From Stutzerimonas nitrititolerans (GTDB taxonomy: Bacteria; Pseudomonadota; Gammaproteobacteria; Pseudomonadales; Pseudomonadaceae): a stretch of 64,000 nucleotides of DNA. Shown piece by piece: positions 1 to 7,505 of the stretch. The notes beneath the pieces were generated by a model, which was given only the letters and a program-made list of their open reading frames with translations, was not told where the DNA came from and searched no databases. The translations under genes and the position numbers were made by a program. The DNA lies in NCBI RefSeq assembly GCF_003696285.1, contig NZ_RFFL01000014.1, forward strand, positions 1-64,000. The letters are read 5' to 3'. Each line of letters opens with the position of its first letter. Within the stretch, counting starts at the first letter, position 1.

Positions 1-47
1 ACTCAGAGGCTCCGGCGAACATCGTCGAGGCGATCCTGAAACGTTGA
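1..47 (+). CDS. C-terminal tail of an unidentified protein (partial)
   Basis: One frame stays open from the window edge and reads SEAPANIVEAILKR before a TGA at 45-47. Codon use is GC3-rich, like the rest of the region, while the other two plus frames look non-coding. It would converge on dsbS, whose stop lies about 20 bases further on. Fourteen residues are too few to name a family. Confidence 0.4.
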   Translation, partial: SEAPANIVEAILKR

Positions 48-68
48 TCGGGCGAAGCGACTGGCACG

Positions 69-1400
69 CTAGCCCGGCGTCTCCAACGCGACGATCAGCT
101 CGACCTGCAAGCCTTCGCTGCAGGGCTCGAACGCGAGTTCACAGCCGCAGCGCTCCGCGATGGCCTTGACGATGGACAGTCCCAGTCCGCTGCCATCGCC
201 ATTGCTGCTTCGCCAGAAGCGTTCGGTGAAACGTTCGACCTGTTCGGGGGCAATACCCGGCCCCTGATCCTGCACGGCGAAACGCACCTTGCCTTCGCCG
301 AGCGGTTCCAGCATGAGGTGAACGACGGTGCCGTCCCGCGTGTGGCGTCGCGCGTTGTCCAGCAGATTGCGCAGCGCGGCGATGGCCAGCGCGGGCGGCA
401 TCGCCAGCGGGGCGCGGGGCAGGTTTTCGCTGGCGTGGAGTTCGATGGGTGGTCCGGCCTGCTGGCTGGCGTCGGCAATCGCCTGCTGTGCCACTTCGAG
501 GGCAGTGCAGCGCAGGCCGTCATCGAAGGAAACCTGGCCTTCGACCCGCGCGAGCATGAGCAACTGCTCCAGCGTGCGATGCAGGCGATCGGTCCCGATT
601 TCGGCCTGCGCCAATGCCCGTTTGGCGGTGTCGCCTTCGGTCATGGCGGCGACCTGCAGGTGGGTCTTGATGGCTGTCAGCGGGCTGCGTAGCTCGTGTG
701 CCGCATCGTCGGTCAGCCGCCGTTCGCGCTCGAGGGTTTGCGCGATCCGTGCGAACAGCTGATTCTGCGTTTCCACCAGCGGCACCAGCTCCCGGGGCAA
801 GCGCTCTGTCTGCAGCGGCTCGACCGAGTCGGCCGTGCGTTGCGCCAGCGCGTTGCGGATTCGCCGAAGCGGCGACAGGCCGTTGCCGATACCGATCCAG
901 AGCACCATCAGACTGCCCAGCAGCGCGACGAGCACGGGCAGGGCGGCAGCCAGCATGACCGAGCGTTTCAGGGTGTCGCGTTCATCGAGGCGGTCGGCGG
1001 TGGTGACGCGCATTCCATTCTGTATCAGGGTGAAGCTGCGCCAGGCCGTATCGCCGATCAACTGGTCGTGAAAGCCGGTGCGCTGGGCGTCGAGCACGCT
1101 ATCTGGCGCCGCATGGCTGCGGGCCAGGACCTCGCCGCGCAAGGAGCTGACCTGGCAGGCGAGGCCATTCTCGATGCCGAGCTGTTCCGCGCTCAAACGG
1201 GTAACGCCGTCTGCGCCCAGCTGTGGTTGCGGGAGCTGAACCAGCAGGCCGGCGACCATCCGCGCCGATGCGGCAAGGCGCTGGTCGAGCGACAGCATCA
1301 GTTGGTTGCGAACATCCATCAGCATCCAGGTGGCCGCCACAGCCCAGAGCAACACGAAGGCCGAGCCGAGCGTGAGGGTCAGGCGCAGACGCAAGCTCAC
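69..1400 (-). CDS. dsbS: sensor histidine kinase, DsbS-like (copper-responsive)
   Basis: Membrane histidine kinase of 443 aa. Visible parts are TM1 (about 11-30), a periplasmic loop (about 31-145), TM2 (about 148-172), HAMP, the H-box HELRSP with His235, the N-box around Asn349, DQGPGI (378-383) and GSGLGLSIV (403-411). It overlaps the response regulator gene by 4 bp (ATGA), so the two are co-translated. The divergent dsbD-dsbE-dsbG block matches P. aeruginosa PA2476-PA2480, where the system is called DsbRS and responds to copper. As I recall, copper sensing there depends on a periplasmic Cys82; this protein also has a cysteine at position 82, in its periplasmic loop. The kinase call is certain; the DsbS assignment rests on synteny and that residue. 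It would otherwise be called QseC/PmrB-like. Confidence 0.85.
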   Translation of the reverse strand: MSLRLRLTLTLGSAFVLLWAVAATWMLMDVRNQLMLSLDQRLAASARMVAGLLVQLPQPQLGADGVTRLSAEQLGIENGLACQVSSLRGEVLARSHAAPDSVLDAQRTGFHDQLIGDTAWRSFTLIQNGMRVTTADRLDERDTLKRSVMLAAALPVLVALLGSLMVLWIGIGNGLSPLRRIRNALAQRTADSVEPLQTERLPRELVPLVETQNQLFARIAQTLERERRLTDDAAHELRSPLTAIKTHLQVAAMTEGDTAKRALAQAEIGTDRLHRTLEQLLMLARVEGQVSFDDGLRCTALEVAQQAIADASQQAGPPIELHASENLPRAPLAMPPALAIAALRNLLDNARRHTRDGTVVHLMLEPLGEGKVRFAVQDQGPGIAPEQVERFTERFWRSSNGDGSGLGLSIVKAIAERCGCELAFEPCSEGLQVELIVALETPG

Positions 1401-2092
1401 GAGTCGGCTTCCCGGGTTGGGGCAGACCCGTGCCCGGCGGTTCCCAGGCGATAACCCAGCCCCCTTACCGTCTCGACGATGCCGTTGCCGAGCTTTCTGC
1501 GCAGGTAATGGATGTGCACGTTCAGCGCGTTGCTCTCGACGTCCTCGCCCAGCCCGTACACCGCATCCTTCAGCTGCTCGGCGGATAGCACGCGGCCTGG
1601 ATTGTGCAGAAGCGCCTGCAGCAACGCCTGCTCACGGCGGGACAGCTCGACGGGCTGACCCGCGAGGAAGGTCGTGCAGGCGGCCGGGTCGTAGGTGAGC
1701 GATCCGTGTTCGACGAGGTGGGTGGTGCGCCCGGCCGCCCGGCGCAGCAGCGCATGCAGGCGGGCGGCGAGTTCTCGCAGATCGAAGGGTTTGACCAGAT
1801 AGTCGTCGGCGCCCGCCTGCAGGCCCGAGACGCGTTCGGTCACCGCATCGCGGGCGGTCAGAATCAGCACCGGCAGGTCGATCCCGCGCCGGCGCAGGCG
1901 CTGGAGAAAATGCAGGCCATCTTCGTCGGGCAGCCCCAGGTCGAGAATCAGCAGATCGAAGCGAGCACTGCGCAGCAGCGCATCGGCCTGTGCCGCCGTG
2001 GCGGCATGGGCCACGGCGAATCCCTGGGCCTGGAGCCCGGCGACGATGCCGCTGGCGATGAGCGCGTTGTCTTCTGTCAGCAATACATGCAT
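1397..2092 (-). CDS. dsbR: OmpR/PhoB-family response regulator, DsbR-like
   Basis: Response regulator of 231 aa. The receiver domain has the acidic pair near residues 7-8, phosphoacceptor Asp51 (ILDLGLPDEDG) and Lys101 (YLVKPFD). A winged-helix DNA-binding domain follows, ending in the usual VRGLGYRL motif. The ATG at 2092 gives MHVLLTEDNA; an upstream in-frame start would only add about 10 residues to a complete receiver. It is first in a two-gene operon with dsbS and diverges from dsbD. Tandem hexamers typical of PmrA/QseB-class regulators lie between the two genes. It is inferred to activate the dsb genes and its own operon. Confidence 0.85.
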   Translation of the reverse strand: MHVLLTEDNALIASGIVAGLQAQGFAVAHAATAAQADALLRSARFDLLILDLGLPDEDGLHFLQRLRRRGIDLPVLILTARDAVTERVSGLQAGADDYLVKPFDLRELAARLHALLRRAAGRTTHLVEHGSLTYDPAACTTFLAGQPVELSRREQALLQALLHNPGRVLSAEQLKDAVYGLGEDVESNALNVHIHYLRRKLGNGIVETVRGLGYRLGTAGHGSAPTREADS

Positions 2093-2137
2093 GGGTTGGA
2101 ATCGCTCGAACACGACGGCCAAGTGTCGGCCGCCAGG

Positions 2138-2154
2138 ATTAACGGAGCATTATG
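2138..2154 (-). promoter_or_regulatory. possible weak DsbR site before dsbR
   Basis: On the minus strand two hexamers, CATAAT and GTTAAT, are separated by 5 bp. This is the layout of the stronger box at 2240-2256 with one mismatch in each half. It lies about 46 bp upstream of the dsbR start, which would suit autoregulation. The match is weak. Confidence 0.3.
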
Positions 2155-2239
2155 AGATGGTACGCCGAAGTCCCGATCCGCTGGTCGCAACCGCCTCGTT
2201 CCATTCGCGCGGGAGCCTGTAACCCTGGGATTGCCCTCT

Positions 2240-2256
2240 GTTAATGGGCTCTTAAT
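2240..2256 (+). promoter_or_regulatory. direct-repeat operator for an OmpR-class regulator (predicted DsbR box)
   Basis: GTTAAT and CTTAAT are separated by exactly 5 bp. This is the tandem-hexamer pattern, close to CTTAAT-N5-CTTAAT, recognised by PmrA/QseB-type regulators. It lies 47 bp upstream of the dsbD start in the dsbR-dsbD intergenic region. Its use by DsbR is inference. Confidence 0.55.
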
Positions 2257-2302
2257 CCCGGGCCGCCATGCTCGCTCCGTTATTGGTCGAAGGGTGTAGC
2301 GC

Positions 2303-4045
2303 ATGCGCAGGATTATCCTCTCTCTGGTCTGTTGTCTCTGGTTCGTCCAGCTGGCAAGTGCTTCGCCGTTCACCTTCGGTCAGCAGCAGGAGAAATTCCT
2401 GCCTGTGGAACAGGCATTCAGCCTGCGGATCGAACGACCCGACATCGGCGGCGCCGTGCTGCGCTGGGATATCGCCCCCGGCTATTACCTGTACCAGGCG
2501 CAGCTGCGATTCGGCGGGTTGCCGGCCGGTAGCGAGCCGGAACTGCCGCCTGCCCAGCCGTATCACGATGAATACTTTGGTGACTCGCCGATCTATCGCG
2601 ACAGCCTGGAAGTGGTCATTCCCGCGGTGGATGTCGCAGCCCTGGAGCTAGGCTGGCAGGGCTGCGCCGACGCGGGCCTCTGCTATCCGCCGCAGACGCG
2701 CACGGTGGAGCTGGGTGGTGGTGCGGCCCCGTCAGCTCCGGTACAGGCCGATGACCAGGCGTTGGCGAGCGGTCTGCAGCAGCAAACCCTTGGCTGGAGC
2801 CTGTTGATCTTCTTCGGGCTTGGCTTGTTGCTCGCCTTTGCGCCGTGCTCGCTGCCCATGTTGCCGATCCTGGCCGGTATCGTGGTGGGCAGCCAGGCCA
2901 GCCCTCGTCGCGGTCTGGCGCTCGCCGGCTGCTATGCGGTGAGCATGGCGCTGGTCTATGCGGCGCTCGGCGTCGTGGCCGCGTTGCTCGGGGCGAATCT
3001 GCAGGGCTGGCTGATGCAGCCCTGGTTGATCGCCAGCTTCGCCGGCCTGTTCGTCCTGCTCTCCTTGCCGATGTTCGGCTTCTTCGAACTGCAACTGCCG
3101 GCGGGCCTGCGTGACCGGCTGGAGCATGCCGGACGCAAGCGCAAGGGCGGCAGCCTGGCAGGGGCCAGCGCACTTGGCGTCCTGTCCGGCTTGCTGGTCG
3201 GGCCTTGCATGACCGCGCCGCTGGCTGCCGCGTTGCTGTATATCGCCCAAAGCGGCGATGCGCTGCATGGCGGGCTGGTGCTCTTCACGCTGGGGCTGGG
3301 GATAGGCACGCCACTGGTTCTGCTGGTGACCCTGGGCAATCGCTTTCTGCCGAAGCCGGGTGCCTGGATGGATCGCATCAAGATCGCGTTCGGCTTTCTT
3401 TTCCTGGTCGCCGCGCTCTACGTGCTGCGCCCGTTGTTGCCGGACGCGGTCTGGGTCGGGCTGTGGGGCGCGCTGCTGGTGGTGGTCGCCAACGGGCTGC
3501 TGCAACTGTCGCGTCAACTCGAACGACACCAGGCCCTGGGCAGGTCGGTTGCCGCGTTGTCGGGTGTATGGGGTGTGGCGCTGGTGCTGGGCGCGGCGGG
3601 CGGAGCACAGGACCCGACACGGCCGCTCGAGGTATTTACCGGTGGCGTCGCGTCGGCGATCGCGGTCGAAGCCGCGCATGGCTTCGTCGACCTGCGCGAA
3701 CCGGCTGCCCTGGATCGTGAGCTCGCCGCAGCCAGGGCGGCTGGGCAATGGGTGCTGATCGATTACTACGCTGACTGGTGCGTGTCCTGCAAGGTCATGG
3801 AGAAGGAGGTATTCGGTGATGCCAGAGTGCAAGCGGCGCTCGAGGATGTGCGCGTGCTGCGTCCCGACGTGACGAAAACCAACGCAGCCAGCCGAGAATT
3901 GCTGAATCGCTACCAGGTCATGGGCCCGCCGACGCTGTTGTTGATCGGGCCCGACGGGGTGGAGCGGCGCTCCCAGCGCATCACCGGTGAGGTCGATGCC
4001 GAGCAGTTTCTCAGCCGGTGGAACGAAACCATGGAGCGAGGCTGA
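2303..4045 (+). CDS. dsbD: thiol:disulfide interchange protein DsbD
   Basis: Inner-membrane reductant conduit that carries electrons from cytoplasmic thioredoxin to periplasmic Dsb partners. The 580 aa hold a signal peptide (1-20), an N-terminal alpha domain with Cys121 and Cys127, an eight-TM core with Cys182 (FAPCSLP) and Cys302 (GPCMTAPL), and a C-terminal thioredoxin domain with Cys493-Val-Ser-Cys496. All three redox cysteine pairs are present, so it should be functional. Its stop overlaps the next start (TGATG). It is the first gene of the dsb block and lies opposite dsbR. The corresponding P. aeruginosa gene is annotated as a second DsbD, so another dsbD may exist elsewhere in the genome. 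Confidence 0.93.
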   Translation: MRRIILSLVCCLWFVQLASASPFTFGQQQEKFLPVEQAFSLRIERPDIGGAVLRWDIAPGYYLYQAQLRFGGLPAGSEPELPPAQPYHDEYFGDSPIYRDSLEVVIPAVDVAALELGWQGCADAGLCYPPQTRTVELGGGAAPSAPVQADDQALASGLQQQTLGWSLLIFFGLGLLLAFAPCSLPMLPILAGIVVGSQASPRRGLALAGCYAVSMALVYAALGVVAALLGANLQGWLMQPWLIASFAGLFVLLSLPMFGFFELQLPAGLRDRLEHAGRKRKGGSLAGASALGVLSGLLVGPCMTAPLAAALLYIAQSGDALHGGLVLFTLGLGIGTPLVLLVTLGNRFLPKPGAWMDRIKIAFGFLFLVAALYVLRPLLPDAVWVGLWGALLVVVANGLLQLSRQLERHQALGRSVAALSGVWGVALVLGAAGGAQDPTRPLEVFTGGVASAIAVEAAHGFVDLREPAALDRELAAARAAGQWVLIDYYADWCVSCKVMEKEVFGDARVQAALEDVRVLRPDVTKTNAASRELLNRYQVMGPPTLLLIGPDGVERRSQRITGEVDAEQFLSRWNETMERG

Positions 4046-4851
4046 TGCTGACGATCGATGTGGGGCCTCTGGCATTGGCCGTGCCGCATGTATTGCTGCT
4101 GGTGAGCCTGCTGCTGGCCATGCTGACGGGCTGGTGGGTCGGGCGGCGCAGCGAGCGCAATCCCGAGCAGCAACTGTTCAGGCTGCTGCTGGTGGCGTTG
4201 CTGGTCGCGCGACTGGCGTTCGTGCTGGCGTACTTCGAGCACTTCCGTGATGAGCCCTGGCGGGTGATCGATATCCGCGACGGCGGCTTCATCGCCTGGC
4301 CGGGCGTGCTGGTCGCGATACTGCTCGGCGCGTGGCTGGCCTGGCGCGAGGGCAGCCTACGCAAGCCGCTCGCTTCGGCCATGGTGGTGGGCGTGTTGAG
4401 CTGGGGGCTGGGCACCTTTGCCCTCCACGCGTTCGAGCAGGGCACGCGCCTCCCGGAAATGGGGTTGCGGGATCACCAGGGCCAGCCGGTTGCCCTGCAG
4501 GATTTTGTCGGCAAGCCCCTGGTCGTCAATCTGTGGGCCACCTGGTGTCCGCCGTGCCGACGGGAAATGCCGGTGCTGGCCGAGGCGCAGCGCGCCGAAT
4601 CCGACGTGACCTTTCTTTTCGTCAACCAGGGCGAGGGCGAGCGAGTCATTGCCGACTTCCTCGATACCGAAGGACTCGGCCTGGAAAACGTTCTGCTCGA
4701 CACCGGCGGACGGCTTGGCCAGTACGTCGGCTCCACGGCATTGCCGACCACGCTTTTCTACAACGCCGAGGGACGCCAGGTCGGCAGTCACCTCGGTGAA
4801 CTGTCTCGCGCCAGCCTGGCGCGTGCTCTCGAACGATTAACAGGTCATTAA
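4045..4851 (+). CDS. membrane-anchored TlpA/DsbE-like thioredoxin
   Basis: 268 aa in two parts. Residues 1-125 form several membrane segments resembling the prolipoprotein diacylglyceryl transferase (Lgt) fold. Residues 135-268 form a TlpA/DsbE-type thioredoxin with WATWCPPC (Cys168, Cys171) and the cis-Pro motif ALPTT. The start at 4045 overlaps the dsbD stop. It is probably a periplasmic reductase recharged by the adjacent DsbD. The Lgt-like part is much shorter than a true Lgt (about 260 aa) and is unlikely to be a transferase; it probably acts as an anchor. The equivalent P. aeruginosa gene is called dsbE. Confidence 0.85.
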   Translation: MLTIDVGPLALAVPHVLLLVSLLLAMLTGWWVGRRSERNPEQQLFRLLLVALLVARLAFVLAYFEHFRDEPWRVIDIRDGGFIAWPGVLVAILLGAWLAWREGSLRKPLASAMVVGVLSWGLGTFALHAFEQGTRLPEMGLRDHQGQPVALQDFVGKPLVVNLWATWCPPCRREMPVLAEAQRAESDVTFLFVNQGEGERVIADFLDTEGLGLENVLLDTGGRLGQYVGSTALPTTLFYNAEGRQVGSHLGELSRASLARALERLTGH

Positions 4852-4884
4852 AAAACGTAGGCGAGGCAACGTAGGTAGTTTTTT
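4850..4884. repeat. minimal copy (A) of a dispersed palindromic repeat
   Basis: This 35-bp block is the two ends of the elements at 7368-7503 and 23601-23740 joined directly, in reverse orientation, with the roughly 90-bp core missing. It starts at the stop codon of the preceding gene and reads A6CGTAGGCGAGGC then AACGTAGGTAGT6. The A-tract and T-tract flanks could also make it a weak bidirectional terminator or attenuator before dsbG. Confidence 0.7.
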
Positions 4885-4913
4885 ATCAACCTGTGAGAGG
4901 TGAATACGCAACC

Positions 4914-5693
4914 ATGAAAGATCTTCGACCACTTTCCCTTTTCTTGTCGGCCATCGCCTTGCTGCTAGCGCCGGTGGCATTGGCCGAAGCCTTGCCGCCG
5001 GCGATCCAGGCGGTCGAGTCGCGGGGCGCCGAAGTGGTGGGCAGCTTCGATGCGCCTGGCGGGTTGAAAGGGTATGCCGCGCGTTACAACGGCCAGGGCA
5101 TTGCGCTGTATCTGACGCCGGACGGTGATCACGTCCTGATCGGCAGCCTGCTCGATGCCAATGGCCAGGACCTGACGCACGCCCCGCTCGAAAAGCTGGT
5201 GTACGAACCGCTGGGCAAGGAAATGTGGCAGCGACTCGAAAGCAGTACCTGGATCCAGGACGGCGCAACCGACGCGCCGCGTATCGTCTACGTCTTTTCC
5301 GACCCCAACTGCCCGTTCTGCAACATGTTCTGGAAACAGGCACGTCCCTGGGTAGAAGCGGGCGATGTTCAGGTTCGGCATGTCATGGTCGGCATGCTGC
5401 GTCCGGACAGTGCCGGCAAGTCCGCGGCCCTGCTGGAGGCGGCGGATCCCGAGGCGGCACTCACCCAGCATGAGGCGGCAGGCAAGGCGAGCAGACTCAA
5501 GCCGCTCGCACGCATCTCGGCCAAGGTCGACGAGCAGCTGGAGGCGAACCTGACGTTGATGGGGGAAATGGGTTCCTCGGCGACGCCGGCCATCTACTAT
5601 CTGGACGCCGAAGGGCGACTGCAGCAACAGCAAGGTGCTCCTCGGCCCGAGTCGCTGAAGGCGATCATGGGGCCCTTGTCCGCCGAGCATTGA
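4914..5693 (+). CDS. dsbG: thiol:disulfide isomerase/chaperone DsbG
   Basis: 259 aa with a cleavable signal peptide ending near ALAEA (about residue 25), an N-terminal dimerisation region and a thioredoxin-fold domain with the active site SDPNCPFC (Cys133, Cys136). DsbG family members usually have CPYC; this one has CPFC. The cis-Pro segment is SSATPAI. The ATG at 4914 is preferred because it puts a proper signal peptide at the N-terminus. Family members protect single cysteines from sulfenylation and isomerise disulfides, kept reduced by DsbD. The minimal repeat lies just upstream, so transcription from dsbD may be partly attenuated here. Confidence 0.9.
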   Translation: MKDLRPLSLFLSAIALLLAPVALAEALPPAIQAVESRGAEVVGSFDAPGGLKGYAARYNGQGIALYLTPDGDHVLIGSLLDANGQDLTHAPLEKLVYEPLGKEMWQRLESSTWIQDGATDAPRIVYVFSDPNCPFCNMFWKQARPWVEAGDVQVRHVMVGMLRPDSAGKSAALLEAADPEAALTQHEAAGKASRLKPLARISAKVDEQLEANLTLMGEMGSSATPAIYYLDAEGRLQQQQGAPRPESLKAIMGPLSAEH

Positions 5694-5745
5694 GCGCTTC
5701 GATAGACTCACTGCCAATGCTTACAACAATAAGATCGGAGGTTAC

Positions 5746-6393
5746 ATGAACGTTTCACACTGGCCCTTGGCAGGGCTCCTGGTGGCCATGGCCATGCATG
5801 CGCAAGGCGCTGCCACAGCCGCCGTCTATACCCAGGGTGGGGCCAATCCTGCTGCCATGGCATGCGTCACCTGCCATGGCGCCGAAGGGGAAGGTATGGC
5901 GGCAGCCGGGTTTCCGCGGCTCGCCGGCCTGTCCGCCGGCTACCTGAAAAAACAGCTGGCCGATTTCGCTTCCGGTGAGCGCGCCAACCCGATCATGCAG
6001 CCCATTGCGGCTGCATTGAGTTCCGAGGAAGCGGACGCCGTCACCACGATGCTGGCAGACAAGCCGCAGCCCGAGTTCGAGTCCATCGGTCGCGCGGCTG
6101 CAGCCGAAGGCCTCGGCGAAACGCTGGCATTGAGGGGAGCATGGGAGCGCAACGTTCCTGAATGCGTTGCCTGCCACGGCCCCGGCGGCGTGGGTGTCGG
6201 CGACTCCTTCCCGCCACTCGTCGGGCAGTCGGCCCAGTACCTGTCTTCACAGCTGGTCGCCTGGCAACAGGGCACGCGCAAGAACGATCCCAACGACCTG
6301 ATGGGGCACATCGCCCGCAGCCTGACCGAGGAAGAGGTGAAGGCCGTCTCGACGTATTTCGCCAACTTGACCGAGAAGGGGGCAGGACGATGA
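5746..6393 (+). CDS. tsdB: dihaem cytochrome c4-like protein TsdB
   Basis: 215-aa exported cytochrome with a signal peptide (1-22) and two c-haem sites, CVTCH (40-44) and CVACH (140-144). Probable axial Met ligands are Met84 and Met186. The two-domain pattern is that of cytochrome c4. Its stop overlaps the tsdA start (ATGA). In P. stutzeri TsdB is the electron acceptor of thiosulfate dehydrogenase TsdA and passes electrons to a terminal oxidase. A Shine-Dalgarno sequence (GGAGG) lies at 5737-5741. Confidence 0.88.
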   Translation: MNVSHWPLAGLLVAMAMHAQGAATAAVYTQGGANPAAMACVTCHGAEGEGMAAAGFPRLAGLSAGYLKKQLADFASGERANPIMQPIAAALSSEEADAVTTMLADKPQPEFESIGRAAAAEGLGETLALRGAWERNVPECVACHGPGGVGVGDSFPPLVGQSAQYLSSQLVAWQQGTRKNDPNDLMGHIARSLTEEEVKAVSTYFANLTEKGAGR

Positions 6394-7307
6394 AAATTCG
6401 CGCAAGCATCTTGCTGTTCATTGCCGTTGCCGCTTCGGCACGCGCGGACGATATCGCGATGGAGGATCAGTCGCAGATTCTCGCCAGCGCGGGCAAGCCC
6501 GCCGACAGTCAGTATTTCCAACCTCCGGAGGAAAGCGAAATTCCGGATAACGCATTCGGAAAACTCGTTCAGGAAGGGCGCGCCATATTCGTCGATACCA
6601 AGAACCGGGCGCCGGAATTCGTCGGTAACGGCTTGGCCTGCGCCAACTGCCACCTCGAGCAGGGGCGTAAAGCCAACTCCGCGCCGTTGTGGGGCGCGTA
6701 CCCCATGTATCCGGCGTACCGCAAGAAGAACGACAAGGTGAACAGCTACGCCGAGCGGATGCAGGGTTGTTTCCAGTTCAGCATGAACGGCAAGGCACCC
6801 GATGCGGATGGCCCGGTGATCGCCGCGCTCACCGCTTATTCCTACTGGCTCTCGACCGGCGCACCCACCGGCCAGGAGCTTCCGGGGCGTGCCTATCCCG
6901 AGGTGCCGGAGCCCAAGGGCGGTTATGACTTGGCGAAAGGCGAGCAGGTGTACGCCGCACAGTGCGCGGTGTGCCACGGCGAAGAAGGCCAGGGGCAGAA
7001 GTCAGGCGACGATTATGTGTTCCCGCCGCTCTGGGGCGCGGACTCGTTCAACTGGGGGGCGGGCATGCACCGGATCAACACGGCTGCCGCGTTCATCAAG
7101 GAAAGCATGCCGCTGGGCAAGGGCGGCAGCCTGTCGGATGAGGACGCCTGGCACGTCGCGGCATTCATGAACAGCCACGAGCGCCCGCAGGATCCGCGCT
7201 TGATCGACGGTTCGGTGGAAAAGACCCGTGTCAAATACCACGCCAACGACGGCATCAACCTGTACGGGGTCGAGGTAAACGGCAAGGTGCTGGGCAAGGG
7301 CTTGTAA
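6390..7307 (+). CDS. tsdA: thiosulfate dehydrogenase TsdA (dihaem cytochrome c)
   Basis: 305 aa with a signal peptide (about 1-19). Haem 1 site is CANCH (84-88), followed by Cys127 in MQGCFQF, which fits the unusual His/Cys ligation of the active-site haem in TsdA. Haem 2 site is CAVCH (192-196), with Met240 in KESMPLG as the likely distal ligand. The family oxidises two thiosulfates to tetrathionate in the periplasm and can work in reverse. The pairing with a cytochrome c4-like TsdB is the P. stutzeri arrangement. The conserved Cys separates it from ordinary dihaem cytochromes. Confidence 0.9.
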   Translation: MKIRASILLFIAVAASARADDIAMEDQSQILASAGKPADSQYFQPPEESEIPDNAFGKLVQEGRAIFVDTKNRAPEFVGNGLACANCHLEQGRKANSAPLWGAYPMYPAYRKKNDKVNSYAERMQGCFQFSMNGKAPDADGPVIAALTAYSYWLSTGAPTGQELPGRAYPEVPEPKGGYDLAKGEQVYAAQCAVCHGEEGQGQKSGDDYVFPPLWGADSFNWGAGMHRINTAAAFIKESMPLGKGGSLSDEDAWHVAAFMNSHERPQDPRLIDGSVEKTRVKYHANDGINLYGVEVNGKVLGKGL

Positions 7308-7322
7308 AAAGGCGGCCACAGG

Positions 7323-7355
7323 AACCACCACCTGGCAATACACCCGGTGATGGTT
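7323..7355 (+). terminator. hairpin after tsdA
   Basis: AACCACCACC at 7323-7332 pairs with GGTGATGGTT at 7346-7355 (9 of 10) around a 13-base loop, 15 bases after the tsdA stop. No T-run follows, so a Rho-independent terminator is only possible. Confidence 0.35.
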
Positions 7356-7367
7356 CGCTCTAAACAG

Positions 7368-7503
7368 GCCGTTGAAAAAACTACCTACGTTGCCATTGCT
7401 GCGTTAAAAACAGGCTCAAGATGCTCATTTAGAATACCTAAACTGCGCTTTTTCGCCTGTTTTTGCCTTGCACTGGCTGCCTCGCCTACATTTTTCAATG
7501 GCC
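7368..7503. repeat. dispersed palindromic repeat, copy B
   Basis: A 136-bp imperfect palindrome. The outer arms GGCCGTTGAAAAA and TTTTTCAATGGCC match 12 of 13 when folded. An inner pair AAAACAGGC/GCCTGTTTT encloses a variable centre. The interior is nearly identical to 23611-23731, and its ends match the short copy at 4850-4884. There is no ORF. It ends 2 bp before the stop of the exporter gene and separates it from tsdA. Confidence 0.85.
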
Positions 7504-7505
7504 TG

